64,000 nucleotides of DNA from UBA1479 sp048263775 (lineage in GTDB: Bacteria > Pseudomonadota > Alphaproteobacteria > Rhodospirillales > Casp-alpha2), in assembly GCA_048263775.1 (NCBI GenBank), contig JBLXDU010000001.1:434001-498000 (forward strand), written 5' to 3'. The translations under genes and the position numbers were made by a program. The notes below the pieces were generated by a model that was not told where the DNA came from, made no database searches, and was given only the letters and a program-made list of their open reading frames with translations. This document shows positions 56,718-64,000 of this stretch, one piece after another. Within the stretch, counting starts at the first letter, position 1. Each line of letters starts with the position of its first letter.

Positions 56718-57704
56718 ATGAAAGTCGTCATTACCGGGGGCTGCGGCTTTCTCGGCCAGATGATCGCCAAGGCGATCCTCAAGCGCGGCGAATTGCGCGG
56801 CCCCGACGGCAAACCGGCCGAGGTCGATGAAATACAACTGTTCGACCAACTGGCGCCCGTGACGCCCTTTTCCTGGGCGGACAAGCGGGTGACCACGGCG
56901 GCCGGCGACATTTCCGACAAGGCCACGGTCTCGGCCCTGGTCGACCGCGACGACGTTTCCGTGTTCCATCTTGCTTCCGTCGTCTCGGCGGGCGGCGAGA
57001 AGGATTTCGACATGGCCATGCGGGTCAACCTCATGGGCGGGCTGAACATCCTGGACGCCGCGCGGGCGAGAGACAGCGCACCGCGTTTGGTGTTCTCGTC
57101 CTCCCTCGCCGTGTTCGGCGGCCCGGACCTGCCGAAAGAGGTCGACGACTGGACCCGCCACACCCCGGAAACCACCTACGGCATGACCAAGGCGTTCGGC
57201 GAACTGGCGATCAACGACTATACCCGCAAGGGCTTCATCGACGGGCGGACCGTGCGCCTGCCGACCATCGTCATCCGCCCGGGCGTGCCCAACGCGGCGG
57301 CCTCGGGCTGGGCGTCCGGCATCTTCCGCGAACCGCTGCAGGGGAAAGAGCACATCCTGCCCGTGCACGACGGCTTCTACATGATGCTGCTGGGCTATCG
57401 CTCGGCGGTCGAGGGCTTCCTTGCGGTCCACGAAGCCGACGGGGCGGCCATCGGCACCGACCGCACCGTCTGCCTGCCCAACAAGGCCTATGCCGTGGCG
57501 CAGATGATCGAGGCGCTGGAACGCGTGGCGGCCGAAGAACGCATCAAGCTCGGCCCCATCACCCGCCAGCGCGACCCATCGGTCGAAGCCATCTGCGGCT
57601 CCTGGCCCTTGAAGATGGACAGCACCAAGGCCAAGGCGCTCGGCTGTCCCGAGGACGCCGACCTGGACAGCGTGATCCGGGGGTTCATCGAGGATTTTCT
57701 TTAG
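56718..57704 (+). CDS. NAD-dependent epimerase/dehydratase, DenD-like (D-erythronate dehydrogenase family)
   Basis: The 328-residue extended SDR has the NAD motif VITGGCGFLGQMIAKAIL, the long insertion before VDEIQLFDQLAPV typical of the DenD group, VFHLASVVSAGGE, and the catalytic Ser (FSSSLAVFG) and YGMTK. The end shows SWPLKMDSTKAKALGCPEDA. DenD oxidises D-erythronate, but the usual partners OtnK and OtnC are absent, so the real substrate may be different. It is the last gene of the methylthioadenosine operon, before a terminator. Confidence 0.85.
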   Translation: MKVVITGGCGFLGQMIAKAILKRGELRGPDGKPAEVDEIQLFDQLAPVTPFSWADKRVTTAAGDISDKATVSALVDRDDVSVFHLASVVSAGGEKDFDMAMRVNLMGGLNILDAARARDSAPRLVFSSSLAVFGGPDLPKEVDDWTRHTPETTYGMTKAFGELAINDYTRKGFIDGRTVRLPTIVIRPGVPNAAASGWASGIFREPLQGKEHILPVHDGFYMMLLGYRSAVEGFLAVHEADGAAIGTDRTVCLPNKAYAVAQMIEALERVAAEERIKLGPITRQRDPSVEAICGSWPLKMDSTKAKALGCPEDADLDSVIRGFIEDFL

Positions 57705-57748
57705 TCGCAAACCCCAAAGCAGGCCGAACCGCCTCAGTGGTCTAAAAC

Positions 57749-57780
57749 AAAAGGCCCCGGATTTCTCCGGGGCCTTTTTT
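57749..57780. terminator. Bidirectional terminator between denD-like gene and petC
   Basis: AAAAGGCCCCGG (57749-57760) pairs over 12 bp with CCGGGGCCTTTT (57767-57778) around a 6-nt loop, with further T residues on the plus strand and an A-rich approach on the other side. It can end transcripts from both sides. Confidence 0.93.
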
Positions 57781-57803
57781 ATTCGGTTTAGAGTCGGTCG
57801 GGC

Positions 57804-58646
57804 TTAGTGGACGTCCGACCAGATCTTGCGCTTGAGGGCGAACAGCATGCCCGTGAGCACCAGCAGGAACAGCATAACCTTGATGCCGAGGCGCTTGCGC
57901 TCCTCCAGTTCCGGTTCCGCCGCCCAGGCCAGGAAGGTGGTCACGTCATGGGCCATCTGGGCCACCGTGGCCTTGGTGCCGTCGGAGAATTCGACGGCGT
58001 CCTCGGCCAGCGGGTTGGCCATGGCGATCACGCCGCCCGGGAAGTACTTGTTGTAGCTTCCGCCATCCGGCAGTTCAAAGCCCGCGGGGGGCTCGCCGTA
58101 GCCGGTCAGCAGCGCATAGACGTAGTCGGCACCGATGGTGAAGCCGCCCGGGTGTTTCATGGACGCCTTGATCACCGAATCGCCGCCCTGGGCGCGCGCC
58201 TTGGTGATCAGCGACAGGTCCGGCGGTGCCTTGCCGTTGTTGGCGGCGGCGGCGGCCTTGTCGTTGGCGAACGGCGACGGCAGCGGATCGGACGGTGTGC
58301 GCTTGCGGGCGAACATGTCCCCGTCGTCGTTGGGGCCGTCCTGGATCTCATACTCGGCGGCAAGAGCCTTGGTCTGCGCTTCCGAGAACCCGATGTCCTG
58401 CAGATTGCGGAACTTGATCAGGTTCATGGAATGACAGGCCGAGCAGACTTCCTTGTACACCTTGTAGCCGCGCTGAGCCGACGCCCGGTCGTAGGTTCCG
58501 AACAGGCCCTTGAAGGACCAGTCCTGAACCGCCGGTTTGTGGGCGGCGCCGGCCGCCTGGGCCGGAGCGGAGGTCAGGGACAGCGCCGCGACGGCACCGG
58601 CGGTGAGAACGGCCGCGAAGGCGGTCTTGATGGTTGGTTTCATCAT
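57804..58646 (-). CDS. petC: Cytochrome c1 of the bc1 complex
   Basis: Cytochrome c1 carries electrons from the Rieske protein to soluble cytochrome c. The signal peptide ends near AQAAGAA. The heme site is CSACH (C68, C71, H72), the distal ligand Met lies in GGVIAMANPL, and a C-terminal anchor helix (VMLFLLVLTGMLFALKRKIW) ends the 280 residues. The adjacent ATGs at 58646 and 58643 follow AAGGAA. The second has slightly better spacing. The frame open further upstream to 59057 overlaps petB and is not coding. It lies 5 bp after petB. Confidence 0.95.
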   Translation of the reverse strand: MMKPTIKTAFAAVLTAGAVAALSLTSAPAQAAGAAHKPAVQDWSFKGLFGTYDRASAQRGYKVYKEVCSACHSMNLIKFRNLQDIGFSEAQTKALAAEYEIQDGPNDDGDMFARKRTPSDPLPSPFANDKAAAAANNGKAPPDLSLITKARAQGGDSVIKASMKHPGGFTIGADYVYALLTGYGEPPAGFELPDGGSYNKYFPGGVIAMANPLAEDAVEFSDGTKATVAQMAHDVTTFLAWAAEPELEERKRLGIKVMLFLLVLTGMLFALKRKIWSDVH

Positions 58647-58651
58647 TTTCC

Positions 58652-59929
58652 TTACTCCGCGGGCTGAGTGACCGAGGCGGAAATGCTTTCCGGCAGGGCC
58701 TTGGGCCGTTCGATGACGCCGAGGATGGGCAGGATCACCAGAAGGTGCGCGAAGTAGTAGATCGTCGAGATCTGACCGAGCAGAACCCAGATGCCTTCCG
58801 GCGGATGGGCGCCGACCATGCCGAGCACGATCCAGTCGAGCACGAAGATCCAGAAGAACCACTTGTAGATCGGCCGGAACCGGGCCGAACGCACCTTGGA
58901 GGTATCCAGCCAGGGCACCAGCGCCAGCAGGATGATCGAGCCGAACATGGCGATGACACCCGCCAACTTCGCCGTCATCAGCCAGGAAACCGGCCAATAC
59001 AGGATGAAGTCGTTGGTGAAGGCGCGAAGGATCGCGTAGGACGGCAGGAAGTACCATTCGGGCACGATGTGCGGCGGGGTCGCCAGCGCGTTGGCCGGGA
59101 TGTAGTTGTCCGCCTCACCGAAGTAGTTGGGCGCGAAGAACACGAAGAAGCAGAAGATCAGCAGGAACACGCCCATCCCGAACAGGTCTTTGATGGTGAA
59201 GTAGGGATGGAAGGGAATGGTGTCCTGCGGGCCCTTCACGTCAACGCCGGTCGGGTTGTTCGACCCGAAGGTATGCAGCGCCCAGATGTGCACGACCACC
59301 AGGCCCAGGATCACGAAGGGCAGCAGGTAGTGCAGCGAGAAGAAGCGGTTGAGGGTCGGGTTATCGACCACGAAGCCGCCCCACAGCAGGGTCACGATGC
59401 TGTCGCCGACCACCGGAATGGCCGAGAACAGGTTGGTGATGACCGTGGCCCCCCAATAGGACATCTGGCCCCAGGGCAGAACGTAGCCCATGAACGCCGT
59501 CGCCATCATGGCGAGCAGGATCAGCACGCCGATGATCCACAGCAGTTCGCGGGGGTTCTTGTAGGACCCGAAGTAGAGACCGCGGAAGATGTGGATGTAG
59601 ACGGCGATGAAGAAGAAGCTGGCGCCGTTCATGTGCAGATAGCGGATCAGCCAGCCGCCGTTGACGTCGCGCATGACGCGCTCGACCGACGTGAAGGCCA
59701 GCGTGGTGTGCGGCGTGTAATGCATGGCCAGCACGATGCCCGACACGATCATGATGATCAGCGCCAGACCGGCCAGGGAGCCGAAGTTCCACCAGTAGCT
59801 GAGGTTCTTCGGCGCCGGATAGCCGGAGCCCACGGAATGGTCGATGAAGCTGAAGATCGGCATGCGATGCTCGATCCACTTCACGACGCCGTTCTGCATG
59901 AATTTGCTTGTCGATTGTTGTTCGCTCAT
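58652..59929 (-). CDS. petB: Cytochrome b of the bc1 complex
   Basis: Cytochrome b is the membrane core with two hemes and the quinone sites. The 425-residue protein includes WNFGSLAGLALIIMIVSGIV, the heme-ligand region MHYTPHTTLAF, RYLHMNGASFFFIAVYIHIF and YVLPWGQMSYWGATVITNL. The Qo-site motif PEWYF is in VPEWYFLPSYAILR. Eight or more helices are seen. It is encoded between the Rieske and c1 genes, in the fbcFBC order of alphaproteobacteria. Confidence 0.97.
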   Translation of the reverse strand: MSEQQSTSKFMQNGVVKWIEHRMPIFSFIDHSVGSGYPAPKNLSYWWNFGSLAGLALIIMIVSGIVLAMHYTPHTTLAFTSVERVMRDVNGGWLIRYLHMNGASFFFIAVYIHIFRGLYFGSYKNPRELLWIIGVLILLAMMATAFMGYVLPWGQMSYWGATVITNLFSAIPVVGDSIVTLLWGGFVVDNPTLNRFFSLHYLLPFVILGLVVVHIWALHTFGSNNPTGVDVKGPQDTIPFHPYFTIKDLFGMGVFLLIFCFFVFFAPNYFGEADNYIPANALATPPHIVPEWYFLPSYAILRAFTNDFILYWPVSWLMTAKLAGVIAMFGSIILLALVPWLDTSKVRSARFRPIYKWFFWIFVLDWIVLGMVGAHPPEGIWVLLGQISTIYYFAHLLVILPILGVIERPKALPESISASVTQPAE

Positions 59930-59940
59930 AACGTCCCCCG

Positions 59941-60495
59941 TTACCCGATCACGACCTGGGTGTCCGACGCGAACGTGTAGTTCGGGACAAGCAGGTTTTG
60001 CGGCGCCGGGCCCTTGCGGATCCGACCCGAGGTGTCGTAGTGCGAGCCGTGGCAGGGGCAGAACCAGCCGCCGAAGTCACCTTTCGGCTCGCCTTCTTTC
60101 TGACCCAGCGGAATACAGCCCAGGTGGGTGCACACGCCGACCATGATCAGCCAGTCGTCCTTTTGGACGCGGTCGGCGTCCTTGGCCGGGTCCGGCAGGG
60201 CCGCGGTGTCGTCTTTTTTCGCCTGTTCGATCTCGGCCGCGGTGCGGTTGCGGATGAACACCGGCTTTCCTTGCCAGACGACCGTGATGCTCTGGCCGTC
60301 CTTGATGGGCTCCAGATTCACTTCGGTGGTCGCCAGGGCCAGGGTATCGGCCGCCGGGTTGAGGCTGTTAACAAACGGCCACAAGGTCAACGCGGTACCC
60401 ACCGCGCCGACAGTAGCCGTGGAAACCAGTAGGAAATCGCGGCGCGTCTGCGCGTCGATTTCGGCGGTTGGCGGGGTGCTCGCCGTGTCGCTCAT
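59941..60495 (-). CDS. petA: Rieske iron-sulfur protein of the bc1 complex
   Basis: This is the 2Fe-2S subunit that takes electrons from quinol. A twin-arginine type N-terminus (QTRRDFLLVSTATVGAVG) acts as membrane anchor. Cluster ligands are in VCTHLGCIPLG and FCPCHGSHYD, with the Cys-Cys disulfide of the family. The length is 184 residues with the ATG at 60495, which has a GGGGAA site. A GTG six bases upstream is too close to that site. An Fnr/FixK-type box lies 50 bp before the start. Confidence 0.96.
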   Translation of the reverse strand: MSDTASTPPTAEIDAQTRRDFLLVSTATVGAVGTALTLWPFVNSLNPAADTLALATTEVNLEPIKDGQSITVVWQGKPVFIRNRTAAEIEQAKKDDTAALPDPAKDADRVQKDDWLIMVGVCTHLGCIPLGQKEGEPKGDFGGWFCPCHGSHYDTSGRIRKGPAPQNLLVPNYTFASDTQVVIG

Positions 60496-60544
60496 AAGCA
60501 CTTCCCCTTAAAAGGTGTTTTGATCTTGTGTTCGCCGCCCCGGC

Positions 60545-60558
60545 TTGATGGGTGTCAA
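60545..60558. promoter_or_regulatory. Fnr/FixK-type box upstream of petABC
   Basis: TTGATGGGTGTCAA fits the FnrL/FixK consensus TTGAY-N4-RTCAA at every fixed position. It lies 50 bp before petA in the 276-bp divergent gap facing trmL-hemF, so it could control the bc1 operon, the hemF side, or both in response to oxygen. Confidence 0.6.
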
Positions 60559-60771
60559 ACCCGGACGGCCCCCGAACTCACCGCCAAATCTAAGGGACCG
60601 GCGGAAAAGAGGCAACGGCGGGCTGTATATTACCCAACCGTCATGGAATGTGCGGACGCAGGACGCCCGCACGAACCGGCGAGACCTTATGTCCTGAGGG
60701 GCCTTCAGGCAAGCGCTAACTGTTGAGAATAGCTTGCAAACCGGGCCTTTCGGGGCCTTCATGGGGCCGTC

Positions 60772-61251
60772 ATGCCCGCACCGGTCGAAATTGCCCTGTA
60801 TCAACCCGATATCCCGCAGAACACGGGCGCCGTGATGCGCACGGCCGCCTGCCTGGGCACGGCCCTGCATATTATCGAGCCCTGCGGCTTTGTGCTGTCG
60901 GATGCCCGCATGCGGCGCTCGGGCATGGATTACCTGGATCACCTGGAAATGCGCCGCCATGCCTCCTGGGCCGCGTTTCGGGAGGCATCGGAAGGCCGCC
61001 GCCTGGTGCTGCTGACCACCGCGGCGGCCACGCGGTTGCCGGATTTCAGCTTCCAGGCCGGCGATATGCTGTTGTTCGGGCGCGAAAGCGCAGGCGTGCC
61101 GGACGATGTGCATGCCGCGGCCGATGCGCGGGTGCGGATTCCCCTGGCCCCTGGCACACGGTCCTTGAACCTGGCGGCCAGTGCGGCCATGGTTCTGGCG
61201 ACGGCGCTGGGCCAACTCGGCGCCTATCCCGGAGACCCAGACACCCCATGA
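60772..61251 (+). CDS. trmL: tRNA (cytidine/uridine-2'-O)-methyltransferase TrmL
   Basis: TrmL methylates the wobble base of certain leucine tRNAs. It is a minimal SPOUT enzyme. The N-terminus IALYQPDIPQNTGAVMRTAA, then HIIEPCGFVLSDARMRRSGM and DYLDHLEMRRHASW, and the SAM knot LLFGRESAGVPDDVHAAADA followed by RIPLAPGTRSLNLAASAAM are all family features. The length is 159 residues. It overlaps hemF by 4 bp. Confidence 0.95.
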   Translation: MPAPVEIALYQPDIPQNTGAVMRTAACLGTALHIIEPCGFVLSDARMRRSGMDYLDHLEMRRHASWAAFREASEGRRLVLLTTAAATRLPDFSFQAGDMLLFGRESAGVPDDVHAAADARVRIPLAPGTRSLNLAASAAMVLATALGQLGAYPGDPDTP

Positions 61252-62147
61252 ACGACGCAACGCCCCCCGCCGCCGATTATTCGGACGCCCACAAATCCCG
61301 CGCCAAGGCCTGGTTCGAGCGCCTGCGCGACGATTTCTGCAAGGCGCTGGAGGATATCGAGGACGCGGTCACTGGCCCCAACGGCACCAGTGCGCGGCAG
61401 CCGGGCCGATTCGCGCGTAAATCCTGGGAACGTCCCGGCGACGTGGCCGGCAGCATGGGCGGCGGCGGAGTCATGGCCGTGATGCGGGGCGGGCGGGTGT
61501 TCGAAAAGGCGGGGGTCAACGTGTCCACCGTCATGGGCGAGTTTTCCGAGGAATTCAGGGCGCGAATCCCGGGTGCAGCCGAAGACCCCCGATTCTGGGC
61601 GTCCGGCATTTCCACCGTCATCCATCCCAATTCGCCGCTGGTGCCGGCGGCGCATATGAATACGCGCATGATCGTCACCACCCAGGGCTGGTTCGGCGGC
61701 GGCGGCGACCTGACGCCCGTGTTCCCCGACGACGCGGATACGGATCAGTTCCACGGCGCCTTCAAGACGGCCTGTGACGCCCATGATCCGGCCTACTATC
61801 CCAAGTATAAGGAGTGGTGCGACCGCTACTTCTTCCTGCCGCACCGGAACGAGGCGCGGGGCGTCGGTGGCATTTTCTACGATCAGCACAACACGGGCGA
61901 CTGGGACGCCGATTTCGCCTTCACCCAGGACGTCGGTCGGGCCTTCACCACCGTCTATCCCGAGATCGTGCGCAAGCACATGAACAAGACCTGGACCACG
62001 GATGACCGCGAGGCCCAGCGCGTGAAGCGCGGGCGCTATGTGGAATTCAACCTGCTGTATGACCGGGGCACCATCTTCGGCCTGCAGACGGGCGGCAATA
62101 CCGAGGCGATCCTGATGTCCCTGCCGCCGGACGTCGCCTGGCCGTAA
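61248..62147 (+). CDS. hemF: Oxygen-dependent coproporphyrinogen III oxidase
   Basis: HemF makes protoporphyrinogen IX with oxygen in heme synthesis. Markers are GGGGVMAVMRGGRVFEKAGV and NVSTVMGEF, then ISTVIHPNSPLVPAAHMNTR, GGGGDLTPVFPDD and the C-terminal RYVEFNLLYDRGTIFGLQTG. The length is 299 residues. The start ATG overlaps the trmL stop. The gene faces the petABC operon across a region with an Fnr/FixK-type box, which fits oxygen control of heme and respiratory genes. Confidence 0.96.
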   Translation: MNDATPPAADYSDAHKSRAKAWFERLRDDFCKALEDIEDAVTGPNGTSARQPGRFARKSWERPGDVAGSMGGGGVMAVMRGGRVFEKAGVNVSTVMGEFSEEFRARIPGAAEDPRFWASGISTVIHPNSPLVPAAHMNTRMIVTTQGWFGGGGDLTPVFPDDADTDQFHGAFKTACDAHDPAYYPKYKEWCDRYFFLPHRNEARGVGGIFYDQHNTGDWDADFAFTQDVGRAFTTVYPEIVRKHMNKTWTTDDREAQRVKRGRYVEFNLLYDRGTIFGLQTGGNTEAILMSLPPDVAWP

Positions 62148-62198
62148 ATCTGGTCCGCGTTTCGTTTCTGGTCATCATTGCTTGTTCCGGAGGCCTTC

Positions 62199-62552
62199 AT
62201 GGCGAATTTTTCCCTCGCGGCGTTCTCGCCGATCGTGCTGCTTTGCGTGTCCAACATCTTCATGACCGTCGCCTGGTACGGGCATCTTAAGTTCAAGTCG
62301 GAGGCTCTGTGGCTGGTGATCCTCATCAGCTGGGGCATTGCCTTCGTCGAATACTGTTTCGCCGTGCCGGCCAACCGTTATGGCCACGGGATTTATTCGG
62401 CGGCGGAATTGAAGACCATCCAGGAGGTCGTCAGCCTGACCGTGTTCGCGGGGTTTTCCGTGCTTTATCTGGGAGAAAGCTTTTCCTGGATGCACGCGGC
62501 AGGGTTTGCCTGCATCGCCTTCGGCGCGTTCCTCGTGTTCCAGGCAAGCTAG
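62199..62552 (+). CDS. DUF486 family small membrane protein
   Basis: The 117-residue protein has four predicted membrane helices and matches DUF486, a family related to small drug/metabolite transporters. Seen are VLLCVSNIFMTVAWYGHLKF, SWGIAFVEYCFAVPANRYG, the conserved LKTIQEVVSLTVFAGFSVLY and LGESFSWMHAAGFACIAFGA. The ATG at 62199 has CCGGAGG upstream. The upstream frame start at 62178 is less likely. It follows hemF by 51 bp. Function unknown. Confidence 0.9.
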   Translation: MANFSLAAFSPIVLLCVSNIFMTVAWYGHLKFKSEALWLVILISWGIAFVEYCFAVPANRYGHGIYSAAELKTIQEVVSLTVFAGFSVLYLGESFSWMHAAGFACIAFGAFLVFQAS

Positions 62553-62571
62553 GCCGTTGCAAAACAAATGA

Positions 62572-62603
62572 CGGCGGGAACCCGCATTCTGGGATTCCCG
62601 CCG
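62572..62603 (+). terminator. Hairpin after the DUF486 gene, probable terminator
   Basis: CGGCGGGAA (62572-62580) pairs with TTCCCGCCG (62595-62603), extended inward by CCC/GGG with a bulged A. Only a short T run follows (gccgtttg), so termination strength is uncertain. A second small stem, CGAAACG/CGTTTCG, lies at 62618-62634 before a run of six T at about 62641-62647. Confidence 0.5.
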
Positions 62604-62757
62604 CCGTTTGGATCGTTCGAAACGAAGCGTTTCGTATATCGGTTTTTTAGGGCCGCCCGAACGGCCTTGTTCTGGTTCCGCGATCTCTGTGTCGCGGTGG
62701 TAGTCCGGCAGAGTATGCCGGGGGATGGTTTACCGATGATTAACGCCCTGGCCGGGA

Positions 62758-63537
62758 TTAGCCGGTTTTGGTCGACATCATCTGGTCGGCGGTCTGAATG
62801 ACCTTGGAGCTCAGCTCATAAGCCCGCATGGCCTTGACCATGTTGGCGATCTCTTCCACCGGGTTGACGTTCGACGATTCCAGGAAGCCCTGCAGGATGG
62901 AGCCGAACCCGGCCGTGCCGGGCGTGCCCACCAGAGGGGCGCCAGACGCCGTGGTTTCCTGGAACATGCTGTCGCCGATGGCGTACAGGCCGCCTTCGTT
63001 GGGGAAGCGGACCAGGTTGATCTGACCCAGATTCTGCGGTTGCGGCTGTCCTTCGAAGGAGGCGTAGACCTCGCCGGAATTGTTGATCGTGACCTCGATG
63101 GCGCCCGGCGGGATGGCGATGCCGGCACCGACCGTGAGGCCGTCATGGGTGACGATCTGCCCGGCCTGGTTCAACTGAAAGGCACCGGCGCGGGTATAGG
63201 CGGTTTCGCCGTTGGCCAGGGTGACCGGCATGTAGCCGGAACCTTGAATGGCAACGTCGAAGGGGTTGCCCGTCTGCGCCAGGTTGCCCTGTTCGACGAC
63301 CCGGTAGAAGGACGCCGTGTGCACGCCCAGGCCGGCCTTGACGCCGCCCGGCACGATGCCGTTGGCACGCGAATGCTTGGAATTGGGGCGCTTGTTGTCT
63401 TCATAAATAAGATCGTTGAACGACGCCCGGCGGCGCTGATAGCCGGTGGTGTTCATGTTCGCCAGGTTGTTGGCGATCACGTCCACGCGCTCCTGCTGCG
63501 CCACCATTCCGGTGGCTGCGATATAGAGTGGATTCAT
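62758..63537 (-). CDS. flgG: Flagellar basal-body rod protein FlgG
   Basis: FlgG forms the distal rod of the flagellum. The 259-residue protein starts YIAATGMVAQQERVDVIANN with the rod-protein signature LANMNTTGYQRRRASFNDLI. It continues with GNLAQTGNPFDVAIQGSGYM and AYTRAGAFQLNQAGQIVTHD, and ends in EIANMVKAMRAYELSSKVIQ. The ATG at 63537 has an AAGGAA site. The longer frame to 63645 crosses the promoter region. No other flagellar gene is adjacent on the left and the next gene on the right is unrelated, so it appears isolated here. A FlgF assignment is less likely from the N-terminus. Confidence 0.9.
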   Translation of the reverse strand: MNPLYIAATGMVAQQERVDVIANNLANMNTTGYQRRRASFNDLIYEDNKRPNSKHSRANGIVPGGVKAGLGVHTASFYRVVEQGNLAQTGNPFDVAIQGSGYMPVTLANGETAYTRAGAFQLNQAGQIVTHDGLTVGAGIAIPPGAIEVTINNSGEVYASFEGQPQPQNLGQINLVRFPNEGGLYAIGDSMFQETTASGAPLVGTPGTAGFGSILQGFLESSNVNPVEEIANMVKAMRAYELSSKVIQTADQMMSTKTG

Positions 63538-63847
63538 TTTTCCCGTTCCTTGTACGTTCGCCTTCGCCGGGGTTGACCCCGATCCAGGTGCTGCTGGGGG
63601 TGTTTCAATCCCCGTGCCACATGAAGAATTGTTTGTTTTCAACATATTAAATTAATTTCCCTGGGCCCGGGACGGCAGAAACCGCCCGCAAAGGGGAAAT
63701 TCTTGCCGGGTCGGGCGGCATCGCAGGGTCGGGAGGGCCGCCGATCGGGCTTGTCATCGCGCGCCCGGCGCGTCACCTTCCGGTCAATCCCTTCCGGCGC
63801 CGCAAAGGCCCGGACAATCGATGAGAATTCCCAAGGAGGAGACATCC
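63538..63847. other. Intergenic region between flgG and the quinone reductase gene
   Basis: This 310-bp divergent region holds no credible gene. It contains the sigma-54-like flgG promoter (63603-63619) and an AT-rich stretch with TTAAATTAATTT at about 63647-63658. A good AAGGAGG ribosome binding site at 63833-63839 serves the gene on the right. The middle section, about 63660-63820, shows nothing that I recognise. Confidence 0.7.
63603..63619 (-). promoter_or_regulatory. Sigma-54-like promoter upstream of flgG
   Basis: On the minus strand the sequence reads TGGCACGGGGATTGAAA. The -24 element TGGCAC matches, and the spacing to the -12 position is correct (GG-N10), but the -12 GC is GA here, a mismatch. 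It lies 66 bp before the flgG ATG. Sigma-54 promoters for flagellar genes are common in alphaproteobacteria, so this is plausible but unproven. Confidence 0.45.
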
Positions 63848-64000
63848 ATGCGCGCCTATTGGTATGACCGCGCCGGCCCGGCGGCGGACGTCCTGCAGTT
63901 CGGCGACCTTCCCGACCCGGAACCGGGTCCGGGCGAGGTCCGTGTCCGCATCGCTTATTCCGCCATCAACCCGACGGACGTGAAGCGCCGCGCCTCGGGC
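63848..64000 (+). CDS. Quinone oxidoreductase-like zinc-independent alcohol dehydrogenase, N-terminal part (partial)
   Basis: Only the first 51 codons are in the window. They read MRAYWYDRAGPAADVLQFGD then LPDPEPGPGEVRVRIAYSAI and NPTDVKRR, the standard start of the NADPH:quinone oxidoreductase/MDR family. The AAGGAGG site is 9 bp upstream. The cofactor and substrate domain lie outside the window, so the exact enzyme type is not known. Confidence 0.85.
   Translation, partial: MRAYWYDRAGPAADVLQFGDLPDPEPGPGEVRVRIAYSAINPTDVKRRASG

Noticed and set aside
58647..59057. N-terminal extension of the petC frame to 417 codons
   Set aside because: The extension lies within petB in another frame. The real petC start has AAGGAA and a signal peptide.
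58634..59980. 448-codon plus-strand frame opposite petB
   Set aside because: The minus strand encodes cytochrome b with all expected motifs. The plus-strand product is a low-complexity charged sequence.
1..64000. CRISPR arrays, insertion sequences, tRNA and rRNA genes
   Set aside because: No regularly spaced repeats, transposase reading frames, tRNA cloverleaf ends or rRNA segments were seen on either strand.

Overview
The window is a gene-dense, GC-rich stretch of chromosome from an alphaproteobacterium, most likely of the Rhodospirillales type. The signs are the rplU-rpmA-obgE-proB-proA-nadD-rsfS-rlmH order, a PetP/PetR pair, a fbc-type petABC operon, a phasin with PhaR-like operators, and an NDUFAF7-like methyltransferase after lgt. 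Genus cannot be settled from the sequence alone. About 69 protein-coding genes are supported. I found no tRNA, rRNA, CRISPR array, transposase or prophage gene. Most long reading frames opposite these genes are high-GC shadows.

Layout. 1-12.4 kb: ribosomal proteins L21 (partial) and L27, a strong terminator, then a co-directional housekeeping run: ObgE, ProB, ProA, NadD, RsfS, RlmH, GpmI, an EnvC-like amidase activator, CtpA, a divergent polysaccharide deacetylase and RppH. 12.4-14.6 kb: Ca/Na antiporter, pteridine-reductase-like SDR and FolB. 14.6-15.0 kb: an AT-rich gene-free island with a perfect DnaA box. 15-21.8 kb: UvrC, PgsA, molybdenum cofactor genes (mobB, moeA, moaD, moaE), a HAD phosphatase and a LOG-family protein. 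21.9-32 kb: signalling, with a heme-motif nucleotidyl cyclase, CorA and IlvE on the minus strand, PetP/PetR plus a histidine kinase, and a LuxR-type regulator with a multi-PAS hybrid kinase.

32-36 kb is a minus-strand block: CsaA, phasin, TetR regulator, ProC, YbjN protein, UbiK. 36-42.8 kb: HldD/RfaD, Lgt, NDUFAF7-like methyltransferase, PgeF, an internally repeated lipoprotein of unknown function, and Prs behind a structured leader. 42.8-48.1 kb is an accessory-looking locus: TctC on minus, then a ROK-type regulator, TctB, TctA and an SDR dehydrogenase on plus, which probably import and oxidise an organic or sugar acid. 48-51.2 kb: MntP, L25, Pth, YchF. 51.3-52.7 kb: a lower-GC lipoprotein with a trypsin-like protease domain. 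52.7-57.7 kb: a tight operon of dienelactone hydrolase, MtnP, a tandem DUF1330 protein, MtnA, a GST and a DenD-like dehydrogenase. 57.8-60.5 kb: the cytochrome bc1 operon on minus, behind an Fnr/FixK-type box. The end carries TrmL, HemF, a DUF486 membrane protein, an isolated flgG behind a sigma-54-like promoter, and the start of a quinone oxidoreductase gene.

The main links between genes are these. PetP/PetR and their presumed target class, petABC, lie about 31 kb apart. The respiratory chain, heme synthesis (hemF) and the heme-motif cyclase suggest redox or oxygen sensing. Methylthioadenosine from polyamine or quorum-signal synthesis would enter the mtnP-mtnA operon, whose partner enzymes are not the classical methionine-salvage set. 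The strongest candidates for undescribed biology are this operon, the repeat lipoprotein upstream of prs, the lipoprotein-protease fusion, the heme-motif cyclase and the DnaA-box island.
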